This document shows, piece after piece, positions 9,563 through 17,960 of a stretch of 42,106 nt of DNA. The notes beneath the pieces are model-generated. The model was not told the DNA's origin and made no database searches. It saw nothing but the letters and a program-made list of their open reading frames with translations. A program made the translations under genes and the position numbers. The stretch comes from an uncultured Sinobacteraceae bacterium. Lineage in GTDB: Bacteria > Pseudomonadota > Gammaproteobacteria > Steroidobacterales > Steroidobacteraceae. Numbering within the stretch: position 1 is the stretch's first letter; each line of letters opens with the position of its first letter. The stretch covers positions 1 through 42,106 of the forward strand of contig CALEKY010000033.1 in NCBI GenBank assembly GCA_937902995.1, given 5' to 3'.

Positions 9563-10705
9563 TCAACGCCCTTCGGCTGCACCGCTCTCGGCCGGTGCCT
9601 GCGCGATGCGTACGGGCATGCCGGGGGCGATCTTCTGCATGCCGTCGACGACTACCCGATCGCCCGCTTGCAAGCCTTCGAGCACGACCCACTGGCCGTC
9701 TTGCATGGCACCTGTCCTGATGCGGCGGACTTCGATCGAATCGTTGGCGTCGACGACGAATACGCTCGTTCCTCCGGCACCGACTTGCACAGCGCGTTGC
9801 GGAACCAGGAATGTGTTCGGACGCACGCCTGCCGCGATGCGCGCGCGGACGAACTGACCGGGCAGCAAGACTCGATCGGGGTTGGGCACCTCGGCTCGCA
9901 CTGCCGCCGTTCCCGTCGATTCGTCGATCGCCAAGTCGAGAAAATCGAGATGGCCGCGATGCGGGTATTCGCTGCCGTCTTCGAGAAACAGCGACACTTC
10001 GACGCGTCCCAACTGCGGAACGGAGAGCGTGCCGGCCGCGATGTCGCGGCGAATGGCGAGCATGTAAGAGCTCGATTGCGAAAAATTGACGTAGACGGGA
10101 TCGAGCTGTTCGATCCGCGTGAGCAAGGTGGCACTCGCTGCGCTCACCAGCGCGCCTTCGGTCACGAACGCACGTCCGGCACGTCCAGAGATCGGTGCCG
10201 TGACGGTCGTATAGCTCAACGAAAGCTTTGCGCTTTCGAGCTCGGCACGCGTCTGCGCCACATCGGCTTGAGCCGTGCGCAGGCGTGCGAGCGCTGCATC
10301 GTATTCTTGGCGGCTGATCGCCTGATCTTCGATCAGTCCTTTGTAGCGCTCGACATCTTGGGCGGCGTTCGCTGCGGTCGCCTCTGCGCGAGCGAGTGCG
10401 GCCTCGACGGCGCTAACGCGCGCACGCAACTCGCGCGGATCGATCACGAACAGTACTTGACCGGCTTCGACATCGCTGCCTTCGCCATAGACACGCTTTT
10501 GCACGATGCCGTCGACGCGTGCGCGCACTTCCGCGGTGCGTACGGCCTGCACGCGGCCCGGCACTTCTGCAATGTTTGCAAGCGATTGCGGCGCGACGAC
10601 GACGATGCCGACTTCGGGAGGAGGTGGCGTCACTGGGGCATCGCTCCCGCAGCCGCCGAGTACCAAGCACCCGAGGGCGCCGCCGATCCGAATCGCAGCA
10701 ACCAT
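9563..10705 (-). CDS. RND efflux membrane fusion protein, lipoprotein (AcrA/MexA type)
   Basis: Periplasmic adaptor of 380 residues joining the RND pump to the outer-membrane channel. The N-terminus is a lipoprotein signal (MVAAIRIGGALGCL then LGGC). The barrel-sandwich half (VRAVRTAEVRARVDG and the ITAPISGRAG counterpart TVTAPISGRAGRAF) brackets an alpha-helical hairpin at about residues 95 to 165. The beta-barrel and membrane-proximal domains follow. An AGGA ribosome binding site precedes the ATG. It is the first gene of the minus-strand efflux operon. It is divergent from the hydrolase gene across a 311-base spacer that contains repeat element F. Confidence 0.94.
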   Translation of the reverse strand: MVAAIRIGGALGCLVLGGCGSDAPVTPPPPEVGIVVVAPQSLANIAEVPGRVQAVRTAEVRARVDGIVQKRVYGEGSDVEAGQVLFVIDPRELRARVSAVEAALARAEATAANAAQDVERYKGLIEDQAISRQEYDAALARLRTAQADVAQTRAELESAKLSLSYTTVTAPISGRAGRAFVTEGALVSAASATLLTRIEQLDPVYVNFSQSSSYMLAIRRDIAAGTLSVPQLGRVEVSLFLEDGSEYPHRGHLDFLDLAIDESTGTAAVRAEVPNPDRVLLPGQFVRARIAAGVRPNTFLVPQRAVQVGAGGTSVFVVDANDSIEVRRIRTGAMQDGQWVVLEGLQAGDRVVVDGMQKIAPGMPVRIAQAPAESGAAEGR

Positions 10706-10805
10706 CCGTTCCTGCCCTAGCTGGCAACGCCCGCAGGCGTCGACGATGTTTTAACTCTAGAGCGCGCGTCGGGTTGCGCGCGTACGCAATTGTCCGTGCT
10801 CTTTG

Positions 10806-10938
10806 CCGTGACTGGTGACTCGTGACTCGGAATGGGCTTGGGGCTCGGGGCGTGGGGCTCGGGCCGAGGAACAATCGAGCGGAGGAGCCATCGCACCGCG
10901 AATCCAGGTCAGTCACGAGTCACCAGTCACGAGTCACG
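10806..10938. repeat. Composite heptamer-array element F, 20-base perfect inverted arms
   Basis: The left arm (10808-10830) is GTGACTG, GTGACTC, GTGACTC. It is followed by a second array of GGGCTTG, GGGCTCG, GGGCGTG, GGGCTCG (10834-10863). The right arm (10910-10938) reads AGTCAC-GAGTCAC-CAGTCAC-GAGTCAC. Positions 10808-10827 and 10911-10930 are perfect reverse complements over 20 bases, with 83 bases between them. The element sits in the 311-base divergent spacer between the efflux operon and the hydrolase operon; I see no gene there. The remaining part (10940-11016) should hold the hydrolase promoter and ribosome binding site. Confidence 0.85.
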
Positions 10939-11016
10939 GACAACGCTCTTCCTCTCCGCTCATCCCCCAGGCGACAATCGATCATTCGCGTAACTTCGAT
11001 CTGGGAGGAGAACTGG

Positions 11017-12519
11017 ATGTTCAAATCCAGGGGGCTGCTTGCGTTTGCGTTGGCGCTGGCGGGCTGCGGTGCGCCTTCGGAACCGCCGGGCCCGCATGCG
11101 GGACCCGACGGCGGCCTGCGTTACGGAGCGTTGTCCTTCAAGTCTTGCGCGCTGAGCGTTGCACGGGGACCGTCGATCGAAGCGTGGTGCACGAAACTTG
11201 CGGTTCCGGAGAACTACGACGAACCGGACGGCCGCACGATCGAGCTTGCCGTCGCGCTCGTGACTGCAGACGGACAAGCATCGTCGGATCCCATCGTCAT
11301 GATTGCCGGCGGACCGGGTCAGTCCGCGCTCGACAGCTATCCGCTCGTACACAACGCTTTCGCCGATGCGCGGCGCAATCGCAATGTCCTGTTGGTCGAT
11401 GCGCGCGGCACCGGCAAGTCGCATCCGCTTGCGTGCAAGGACATACAAGGCCGCAGCGCCGTCATGGATGAAGACAAGGCGACGATCGACGCAGCGCGCG
11501 CTTTCGCCGAGCGCTGCCGCGACGAGCTGTCGAAGACGGCGGACCTGCGCTATTACTCGACGAGCGACCACATCCGCGATCTCGACCGCGTTCGCGACGC
11601 GTTGGGCATCGATGAGCTCAACCTCATCGGTATCTCGTACGGCACGCGGGTGGCGCAGCAGTACGCGAAGCGCTATCCGCAGCACACGCGCACGGTGACG
11701 CTCGACTCGGTCTTACCGAACTCGATCGTGCTCGGCTCGGAACATGCGCGCAATCTCGATGCGGCGTTGGAGCACATCTTCCAACGTTGTCGCGACGATG
11801 AGGCGTGTTCGCGCAATCTCGGCGATCCGGCCGAGAAACTTGCGACCGTGCGCGAACGGCTGCGTGCCGGAGGACTCGAGCCCGTGCGCTACAGGGATCC
11901 CGTCAGCGGCGACTGGCACATCGATGTTCCGGGATACGCACATCTCGGTACGTTGCTGCGCCTGTATGCCTATCAGCCGGAAGTCGCTGCGCTGCTGCCG
12001 CTCATCGTCAACGATGCCGAGGCGGGTCATTACGAAAGCCTGCTGGCGCAGGCGCGAGCGGTCTTCACGAGCGTGTCCGATTCGATCATGCACGGCATGC
12101 AGCTTTCGGTAATCTGCACCGAAGACCCCGAGCTCGCGCCCAATCCTCGCGATGCAGAAACCGTTCTGGGCTCCGAGTTCGTCGACTTCATGCTGGCGCA
12201 ATGCGAAGTGTGGCCCAAGGGCGAGCGGCCGGCGGATTTTCGCGAGCCGCTCGCGGGCGACCTGCCCGTGCTCGTCATCAGCGGCGAATTCGATCCGGTG
12301 ACACCGCCGCGCTATGGAGATGAGGTCGTCGCCTCGTTGCCGAAGGGGCGACACATCGTGGCGCCGGGACAAGGACACAACGTGATCGGCGTCGGCTGCA
12401 TGCCGAAGCTGTTCGCACAATTTCTCGAGACTGCCGACGCACGCGCGCTCGACGAAAGCTGTTTGCAGCGTCTGATCGCCGCGCCGCCTTTTGCAGGCAA
12501 CTACGGCTGGGAGCCTTGA
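11017..12519 (+). CDS. Alpha/beta hydrolase lipoprotein with TAP-like C-terminal domain
   Basis: A 500-residue serine hydrolase related to tripeptidyl/prolyl aminopeptidases (S33-like, TAP-like C-terminus). The ATG at 11017 has a strong GGGAGGAG ribosome binding site and starts a lipoprotein signal (MFKSRGLLAFALALAGC). Upstream in-frame codons lie inside repeat element F and are not credible. The nucleophile elbow GISYG places the Ser near residue 206, the acid is in GEFDPVTPPR near 425, and the His is in GQGHN near 453. An oxyanion-type AGGPGQS is near residue 104. It probably cleaves short peptides or amide/ester compounds in the periplasm. The stop overlaps the ATPase start (TGATG), making it the first gene of a coupled three-gene operon. 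Confidence 0.9.
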   Translation: MFKSRGLLAFALALAGCGAPSEPPGPHAGPDGGLRYGALSFKSCALSVARGPSIEAWCTKLAVPENYDEPDGRTIELAVALVTADGQASSDPIVMIAGGPGQSALDSYPLVHNAFADARRNRNVLLVDARGTGKSHPLACKDIQGRSAVMDEDKATIDAARAFAERCRDELSKTADLRYYSTSDHIRDLDRVRDALGIDELNLIGISYGTRVAQQYAKRYPQHTRTVTLDSVLPNSIVLGSEHARNLDAALEHIFQRCRDDEACSRNLGDPAEKLATVRERLRAGGLEPVRYRDPVSGDWHIDVPGYAHLGTLLRLYAYQPEVAALLPLIVNDAEAGHYESLLAQARAVFTSVSDSIMHGMQLSVICTEDPELAPNPRDAETVLGSEFVDFMLAQCEVWPKGERPADFREPLAGDLPVLVISGEFDPVTPPRYGDEVVASLPKGRHIVAPGQGHNVIGVGCMPKLFAQFLETADARALDESCLQRLIAAPPFAGNYGWEP

Positions 12520-13256
12520 TGATCGAAGTCGACAACCTGCACAAGACGTTCCAATCGAAGAGCGGTCCGGTGCATGCCGTGCGCGGCGTGAGCTTTCGGG
12601 CGCCGGACGGGCAGATCACCGGACTTCTCGGCCCGAACGGCGCCGGCAAGACGACGACCTTGCGCATGCTGTACACCTTGATGACGCCGGACAAGGGTTC
12701 GGTGCGCGTCGACGGTTTGGATGCTCATCGCGATGCCACGGCGGCGCGGCAACGGCTCGGTGTGTTGCCCGATGCGCGCAGCATCTACAAGCGGCTCACT
12801 GCACGCGAGAACATCGAATATTTCGGTCGGTTGCACGGGCTCGACAAAGCAACGATCGCGCGCCGCATCGAAACGCTCGCACAGACGCTCGGCATCGATT
12901 TTCTCGATCGGCGCGCCGAAGGCTTTTCGCAGGGCGAGCGCACGAAGACGGCAATTGCGCGGGCTTTGGTTCACGATCCCAGGAACGTCATTCTCGACGA
13001 GCCGACCAATGGGCTCGACGTCATGACGACGCGGAGCCTGCGGGAGTTCTTGCAGCGCCTGCGCGCCGAAGGTCGCTGCGTGATCTTCTCGAGTCACATC
13101 ATGCAGGAGGTGGCAGCACTGTGCGACCGCATCGTGGTGATCGCAGGCGGCCAAGTGAGAGCGATCGGAACGCCGGATGAGCTGCGTGCAACGACGGGCG
13201 AAAGCGATCTGGAGAACGTGTTCGTGCGGCTTACCCGCAGCGAGTCGGAATCATGA
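12519..13256 (+). CDS. ABC transporter ATP-binding protein, NatA-like
   Basis: Cytoplasmic ATPase of 245 residues for the permease encoded next. It has Walker A GPNGAGKTTT near residue 40, signature FSQGERTKTAIARAL (a FSQGE variant of LSGGQ, typical of NatA) near 136, Walker B VILDEPTNGLD near 157, and the switch His in SSHIMQEV. The ATG at 12519 overlaps the hydrolase stop; a TTG at 12516 is also in frame. Its own end overlaps the permease start by ATGA. NatA-type pairs export Na+ or other small compounds; the substrate here is unknown, and the hydrolase upstream is an unusual partner. Confidence 0.92.
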   Translation: MIEVDNLHKTFQSKSGPVHAVRGVSFRAPDGQITGLLGPNGAGKTTTLRMLYTLMTPDKGSVRVDGLDAHRDATAARQRLGVLPDARSIYKRLTARENIEYFGRLHGLDKATIARRIETLAQTLGIDFLDRRAEGFSQGERTKTAIARALVHDPRNVILDEPTNGLDVMTTRSLREFLQRLRAEGRCVIFSSHIMQEVAALCDRIVVIAGGQVRAIGTPDELRATTGESDLENVFVRLTRSESES

Positions 13257-14422
13257 GAACCGTGTTCATCGTCGCACGCAAGGAGCTCGTCGATCTGTTT
13301 CGCGACCGGCGCACCGTCGCGCTGAGCCTGCTCTTGATGCCGATCCTGTTTCCCGCGCTGATTCTCGGCGCCGTCGGTCTCGCCGAGAGCAAGGCCCGCA
13401 CGCAGCTCGAGAAAACGTTGCGCCTGCCGGTCATCGGTGCCGAGCATGCGCCGAACCTCATACGTTTCCTGCGCGCGCAGAACATCGAAGCCGAGCCGGC
13501 GCCGGAGGATCCGGACGCCGAAGTGCGGGCGCAAACCTTCGATGCCGTACTGCGCATCTCTCCGGATTTCGCGGACAACTGGCGCAGCAGCCGGAGCGCG
13601 CAGGTCGAGCTCATCTATGACAGTTCGCGTGAGGATTCGCGCATTCCCGTCGCCCGCGTGCGCGGCGCGATCGAGCAGTACAACCGTACGTTGGCGGTGC
13701 TGCGCACCATGCACCGCGGCATGAGCCCGGAAGTACTGCAGCCGGTGCGCATTGCGCAGCGCGACGTTGCAACGCCGGAGTCCAAGCGCGGCATGCTGCT
13801 CGCGTTTCTGCCGTATCTTTTGATCTTGAGCAGCTTCTTGGGCGGCGCGTACTTGGTCATCGACGTGACCGCGGGCGAGCGCGAGCGCCAATCGCTCGAA
13901 CCGTTGCTGGCGACGCCCGCATCCAGATCGGCGATCATGAGCGGCAAGATTCTGGCGGCCATTATTTTCGGCATGCTGAGCCTGTCGCTCATCCTGGTCG
14001 GCTTCAAGGTCAGTCTGGCCGTGGCGCCGGGATCGCTGCGGATCGTGAATCCGTCCTGGCAGCTCTTGTTCCAGCTCCTACTCGTGCTGCTGCCGATGGT
14101 GCTCATCGGCACGACCTTGCTGACGCTCATCTCCGCGAGCGTCAAATCCGTGAAAGAAGCGCAGAGCTACATGACCGTGCTGATGCTGCTGCCCATGGTG
14201 CCGACCTTTCTGCTCATGGTGAATCCGATCAAGAACCAGCTTTGGCAATTCACCGTGCCGTTTCTTGCACAGAATCAGCTCATCCTGCGCCTGGTGCGCG
14301 GCGAGACGGTTTCGTTCGAGGAGTGGGCCGTCTACATCGTCACGAGCTTGGTGCTCGGACTCATTCTATGGATCGCTGCAGCACGGCTGTATCACCAGGA
14401 GCGTCTGGCGATTTCGGCATGA
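13253..14422 (+). CDS. ABC transporter permease, NatB-like (ABC-2 type)
   Basis: Inner-membrane permease of 389 residues. It has one N-terminal helix after the RKELVDLFRDRRTVALSLLLMP motif typical of NatB and ABC-2 permeases. A large extracytoplasmic domain covers about residues 40 to 175. Five or six helices in the C-terminal half follow, starting at the LLAFLPYLLILSSFLGGAYLVID segment region. It contains the SLEPLLATPASRS element characteristic of this family. It overlaps the ATPase gene by four bases and closes the operon. Confidence 0.9.
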   Translation: MRTVFIVARKELVDLFRDRRTVALSLLLMPILFPALILGAVGLAESKARTQLEKTLRLPVIGAEHAPNLIRFLRAQNIEAEPAPEDPDAEVRAQTFDAVLRISPDFADNWRSSRSAQVELIYDSSREDSRIPVARVRGAIEQYNRTLAVLRTMHRGMSPEVLQPVRIAQRDVATPESKRGMLLAFLPYLLILSSFLGGAYLVIDVTAGERERQSLEPLLATPASRSAIMSGKILAAIIFGMLSLSLILVGFKVSLAVAPGSLRIVNPSWQLLFQLLLVLLPMVLIGTTLLTLISASVKSVKEAQSYMTVLMLLPMVPTFLLMVNPIKNQLWQFTVPFLAQNQLILRLVRGETVSFEEWAVYIVTSLVLGLILWIAAARLYHQERLAISA

Positions 14423-14445
14423 CCTACCGTCCTGCGGGGCTGCCA

Positions 14446-14459
14446 TACATATATATGTA
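14446..14459. other. Perfect 14-bp AT-rich palindrome in a convergent gap
   Basis: TACATATATATGTA is its own reverse complement and is the only long A/T run nearby in a GC-rich region. It lies between the permease stop and the convergent response-regulator stop. It is followed by a CTAGG-CC-CCTAG hairpin at 14465-14476 that overlaps the regulator's stop codon. No T-run follows, so this is not a typical intrinsic terminator. Confidence 0.6.
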
Positions 14460-14472
14460 GGGCGCTAGGCCC

Positions 14473-14844
14473 CTAGGTCGCTGCTGCCGCGATGCCGAGC
14501 GCATCCAGGGTGGCCAGCAGCTCCGAGGGCTGGCACGGCTTTTCGAGCACCGCTGCAAATAGATCGCGATGCGTCTCGATGGCGTTGACGTAAGCGGTCT
14601 GTGCGACGACCGGAATGGTTGCAAGCTCGTCGTCGTCGCGCAGCCGGCGGGTCAAATCAATGCCGTCGAGCCCGGGCATGAAAATGTCGGTGACGATGAC
14701 GGCTGGTTTGTATGCCCGGGCCTGCTCGATCGCTTCGATTCCGTTGCGTGCTTCGATCCCTTCGTATCCGTGCATGCCCAGGATCATCAGCAGGATGTTC
14801 CTGGAATCCTCGTTGTCATCCACGATGAGTACGCGGGTCGACAT
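14473..14844 (-). CDS. Single-domain response regulator (CheY-like receiver)
   Basis: A 123-residue receiver domain with no output domain. The acidic pair is VDD (residues 9-10), the phospho-acceptor is Asp53 in VTDIFMPGLDG, the switch Thr is at about 83 (AQTAY) and the conserved Lys at about 102 (LEKPCQ). It would be phosphorylated by a kinase encoded elsewhere, since none is nearby. The start at 14844 (MSTRVLIVDDNED) fits the family; the longer frame to 14910 adds a non-conserved leader. No clear ribosome binding site is visible. It is convergent with the NatAB operon. Confidence 0.85.
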   Translation of the reverse strand: MSTRVLIVDDNEDSRNILLMILGMHGYEGIEARNGIEAIEQARAYKPAVIVTDIFMPGLDGIDLTRRLRDDDELATIPVVAQTAYVNAIETHRDLFAAVLEKPCQPSELLATLDALGIAAAAT

Positions 14845-15351
14845 CGTCAGGTCCGGCGAGGCGATGTGGTCGTGGAAAAAGTGGCGCAGACAACGCGCGT
14901 TGCGGCGCAAAGCTCACAAGCGCTCGCAACAGCGCCGCTCAGACATGACGACCCTCGCGTCGTCCCGCACGCGCATCGTTGCAAGGGCTCGGAGCTGCGC
15001 GCCGCGCGAGAGCACGCGGCCGCTGGAAACACCTGCATTGTGCGAATGTTTTGGTAAGGAGGGATGCCCCTGCGCGCGAGTCTCTAACAGTTGTTTCGGT
15101 CGCGCAATTGTGATTTCCAAGTATGCGCGGGTATCGGCGGCCCGGATCGAATCCGATTGCGCCTGACGCCGCTTGCTTTCATGAACTGCCGCTACGGCGT
15201 ATCGGTTGTCTCGTCACCTTGCAGACGCGATTCGGTAGCGCGCCACGGTCCCTGAAACAACTGCACGCGCTCGGCGACGTAGGGCGATCGCGGAACTTTG
15301 TTCGCGACGCGTGCGTGCCTCATAGCGTCCTTCGACGCGATGCGACAGGTG
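14845..15351. other. 507-base divergent spacer without a recognisable gene
   Basis: I find no credible gene here. The open frames lack ribosome binding sites and have the Arg/Ser/Cys-rich composition of GC-rich shadow frames. It should hold the divergent promoters of the response regulator and the GH15 gene. No heptamer array is visible, unlike most other unit boundaries in this window. Confidence 0.5.
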
Positions 15352-17166
15352 ATGAGACCCATCGAGGACTACGCGCTCATCGGCGATGGCGAGACCGCGG
15401 CGCTCGTGGGACGCAACGGCTCCGTCGACTGGCTTTGCTGGCCGCGCTTCGATTCGCCGGCCTGTTTCGCTGCGTTGATCGGCACAGCGCAGAACGGACG
15501 GTGGCAGATCGCTCCCATCGAGCCGGCAAAGGTCACGCGCCGATATCGGGCCAATACGTTGATTCTCGAGACGCGCTTCGAAACGGATTCGGGCTCGGTA
15601 CTGCTGATCGATTTCATGCCGCCGCGCGGCGAGGCCTCCGACTTGATTCGAATCGTTGTCGGCGAGCGCGGAGCCGTGCGCATGCGCACGGAGCTCATCA
15701 TCCGGTTCGGCTACGGCGAGTTCGTACCGTGGGTGACGCGTGTTGCGCCGGATACCTGGCGTGCAATTGCCGGTCCCGACATGGTAACGCTCGTCACGCA
15801 CGCACCGCTCGAGGGCAAGGACAAGCGCACAGTGGCCGAATTCGTCCTGCGCCCCGGCGAGCGCGAGACGTTCGTCATGACGTATTCGCCATCGCACCTC
15901 GAAGCGCCGAAGCCGGTCGATGTCGACGAGGCGCTGAGCGATACCGATATTTTCTGGCGCACATGGATCGCACGCTGCGACGTTCCGGCCCGTTGGGCCG
16001 ATCAAGTGCATCGCTCCTTGATCACGTTGCGAGCGCTCATCTATCGCCCGACGGGCGGCATCATCGCCGCGCCGACGACGTCGTTGCCCGAGAGTCTCGG
16101 CGGTGCACGCAATTGGGACTATCGGTACTGCTGGTTGCGCGACGCGACGCTCACGCTGTTGGCATTCCTGGATGCGGGTTTCGTCGACGTCGCTGCCGCT
16201 TGGCGCGATTGGCTGCTGCGAGCAGTCGCAGGCAGCGCGCGCCAAATGCAGATCATGTACGGCGTCGCTGGCGAACGGCGCTTGTTCGAGTGGGAGGCCG
16301 ACTGGCTTGCCGGCTATGAAGGCTCGCGTCCGGTCAGGGTCGGTAATGCGGCACACTCGCAACTGCAGCTCGACGTGTACGGCGAGGTCATGGATGCGAT
16401 GCACCAGGCGCGCGTTGCCGGGTTGGAACCGAGCGAGCGCTCATGGGCCATTCAGCGCGAATTGCTCGAGGGGCTCGAGACTCTGTGGCAGCAACCCGAT
16501 TGCGGGATCTGGGAAGTCCGCGGGCCGGCGCAGCATTTCACGCATTCGAAGATCATGTGTTGGGTGGCCTTCGATCGCGCGATCAAGGACGCCGAACATT
16601 TCGGCTTCGAGTGTCCGTTCGAGCGCTGGCGCCCGGTGCGAGATCGCATTCACTCCGAGGTCTGCGAGCGCGGTTACGACGCCGAACGCAATACATTCGT
16701 GCAGGCCTACGGCTCGTCGCAACTGGACGCGAGCCTGTTGTTGATTCCGATCCTCGGGTTTCTGCCCGCCGACGATCCGCGCGTGCTCGGTACGATCGCC
16801 GCGATCGAGCGCGAGCTGCGCGACGACATTTTGGTTCGGCGCTACAACTCGCAAACCACGGACGATGGCCTGCCGCCAGGCGAGGGCTGTTTCCTGGCGT
16901 GCAGCTTCTGGCTCGTGGATGCCTATGCCATGTGCGGGCGCTGGACGGAAGCGGAGGCGTTGTTCGAACGTCTGCTCGCGCTGGCCAATGACCTCGGTCT
17001 GTATGCGGAGGAATACGATCCTCGACGGCGCCGCATGTTGGGCAATTTCCCGCAAGCCTTCACCCACCTGGCGCTCGTCGGGTCCGCATTCAATCTGGCG
17101 CACTACCAGCAGCCGGCGCAGCAACGCGCCGAGCACCCGCCCGCAGCCGGCAGCTCGGCAACCTAA
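15352..17166 (+). CDS. Glycoside hydrolase family 15 protein (glucoamylase/trehalase-like)
   Basis: A 604-residue cytosolic GH15 enzyme, likely an exo-acting alpha-glucosidase or trehalase. The N-terminal trehalase-associated beta domain starts at MRPIEDYALIGDGETAALV, which decides the start at 15352 (an ATG four codons upstream at 15340 is possible). The (alpha/alpha)6 barrel shows NWDYRYCWLRDATLTL near residue 250 and the acidic PPGEGCFLACSFW motif near 510, which carries a catalytic Glu. There is no signal peptide. It stands alone, so substrate context is lacking. Confidence 0.92.
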   Translation: MRPIEDYALIGDGETAALVGRNGSVDWLCWPRFDSPACFAALIGTAQNGRWQIAPIEPAKVTRRYRANTLILETRFETDSGSVLLIDFMPPRGEASDLIRIVVGERGAVRMRTELIIRFGYGEFVPWVTRVAPDTWRAIAGPDMVTLVTHAPLEGKDKRTVAEFVLRPGERETFVMTYSPSHLEAPKPVDVDEALSDTDIFWRTWIARCDVPARWADQVHRSLITLRALIYRPTGGIIAAPTTSLPESLGGARNWDYRYCWLRDATLTLLAFLDAGFVDVAAAWRDWLLRAVAGSARQMQIMYGVAGERRLFEWEADWLAGYEGSRPVRVGNAAHSQLQLDVYGEVMDAMHQARVAGLEPSERSWAIQRELLEGLETLWQQPDCGIWEVRGPAQHFTHSKIMCWVAFDRAIKDAEHFGFECPFERWRPVRDRIHSEVCERGYDAERNTFVQAYGSSQLDASLLLIPILGFLPADDPRVLGTIAAIERELRDDILVRRYNSQTTDDGLPPGEGCFLACSFWLVDAYAMCGRWTEAEALFERLLALANDLGLYAEEYDPRRRRMLGNFPQAFTHLALVGSAFNLAHYQQPAQQRAEHPPAAGSSAT

Positions 17167-17246
17167 AGGAATGTTACGACGCTAGTCGCCGCCGTTTTCG
17201 GTGTGGGACACTTGCCGGCGTGCTCATTCAACGGGGGAACTCATCC

Positions 17247-17792
17247 ATGTCGATTCGACTCAGCGCAGCTTTGCTTGCGTGCGTGCTCTCCGGCGTCGCG
17301 TTCGCTCAGCAAGGACCGGCACCGCTCGCCGTACCGAACCCGCAATATGTCTCGATTCCGATGGAAATCACGGTGAACAAGCCGGTTGCCGAAGTGTGGC
17401 AGCGCGTCGGCAAGTACTGCGACATTGCAGAGTGGCTGCAGATTCCGTCGGGCTGCAAGATCGTCTCCGGCAAGGACGGCGAGGTGGGTGCCGTACGCTC
17501 GATCGCCGACGAAATTCTCGTCGGCAAGACCGAGTATTCGTACACCTATACGCAACCGGTGCGCGAAGGTCGTCCGTACAACATGTATCACGGCACGCTC
17601 GAAGCCCGTCCGATCGACGCGAAAACGACGAAGCTGATCTACACGCTGATGTACGACATTTCGCTCGTGCCAGGCGACGAAGCAGCGAAGCAAGCCGACA
17701 TCGAGCGCCGCCGTCAGATGTTCACGCGCGCGCTCGAGAACATGAAGACGCTGGCCGAAGGCGGCACGCTCCCGCCGCGCGGCTCACGCTGA
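17247..17792 (+). CDS. Exported SRPBCC-fold (polyketide cyclase/START-like) protein
   Basis: A 181-residue periplasmic protein. The ATG at 17247 follows a GGGGGAA ribosome binding site and starts a Sec signal peptide cleaved after SGVAFA. The mature part begins with a strand (YVSIPMEITVNKPVAEVWQRVGKYCDIAEWL) in the pattern of SRPBCC/polyketide-cyclase domains, which bind hydrophobic ligands in a helix-grip pocket. It ends in a long helix (EAAKQADIERRRQMFTRAL region). The ligand is unknown. It sits next to the tannase/TonB-receptor locus, convergent to it, so a shared role is possible but unproven. A strong hairpin follows its stop. Confidence 0.8.
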   Translation: MSIRLSAALLACVLSGVAFAQQGPAPLAVPNPQYVSIPMEITVNKPVAEVWQRVGKYCDIAEWLQIPSGCKIVSGKDGEVGAVRSIADEILVGKTEYSYTYTQPVREGRPYNMYHGTLEARPIDAKTTKLIYTLMYDISLVPGDEAAKQADIERRRQMFTRALENMKTLAEGGTLPPRGSR

Positions 17793-17806
17793 GAAGCTCG
17801 CGCTCC

Positions 17807-17837
17807 TGCGATGCCCTGGCAATGCCGGGGCATCGCA
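17807..17837 (+). terminator. Strong hairpin after the SRPBCC gene
   Basis: TGCGATGCCC (17807-17816) and GGGCATCGCA (17828-17837) are perfect 10-base reverse complements with an 11-base loop, 15 bases after the stop codon. The T-run is weak (ATATTC), so it may terminate imperfectly or protect the 3' end. Confidence 0.6.
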
Positions 17838-17880
17838 TATTCGGCGTCGACGACGATTCCCCGCACCGCCACGCGTTCGC

Positions 17881-17951
17881 TCTGCCTCTCGCCAAGGAAA
17901 GGCGGTCTTTGCGCGCACCGTGCACTCGCCTGTCGCCCGTAGACCGTCGCC
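17881..17951. repeat. Degenerate composite heptamer element J
   Basis: GCCTCTCGCCAAGGAAAGGC (17884-17903) is a decayed CTCTCC palindrome. The block AGGCGGTCTTTGCGCGCA that follows (17900-17917) is identical to one in element C (starting at 38463). Heptamers CCTGTCG, CCCGTAG, ACCGTCG follow to 17951. It fills the convergent gap between the SRPBCC gene and the tannase-family gene. Confidence 0.65.
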
Positions 17952-17960
17952 ATCGTCAGT

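Noticed and set aside
7164..9692. An 842-codon open frame on the minus strand, overlapping the RND pump gene in another frame
   Set aside because: It is rich in Arg, His and Ala with no domain pattern, as expected for an off-frame shadow in GC-rich DNA. The RND frame has all family motifs.
10822..11016. N-terminal extension of the TAP-like hydrolase frame
   Set aside because: It translates repeat element F. The start at 11017 has a strong ribosome binding site and a lipoprotein signal.
14946..15166. Small open frame in the spacer upstream of the GH15 gene
   Set aside because: No ribosome binding site and an Arg/Ser/Cys-rich composition typical of non-coding GC-rich frames.
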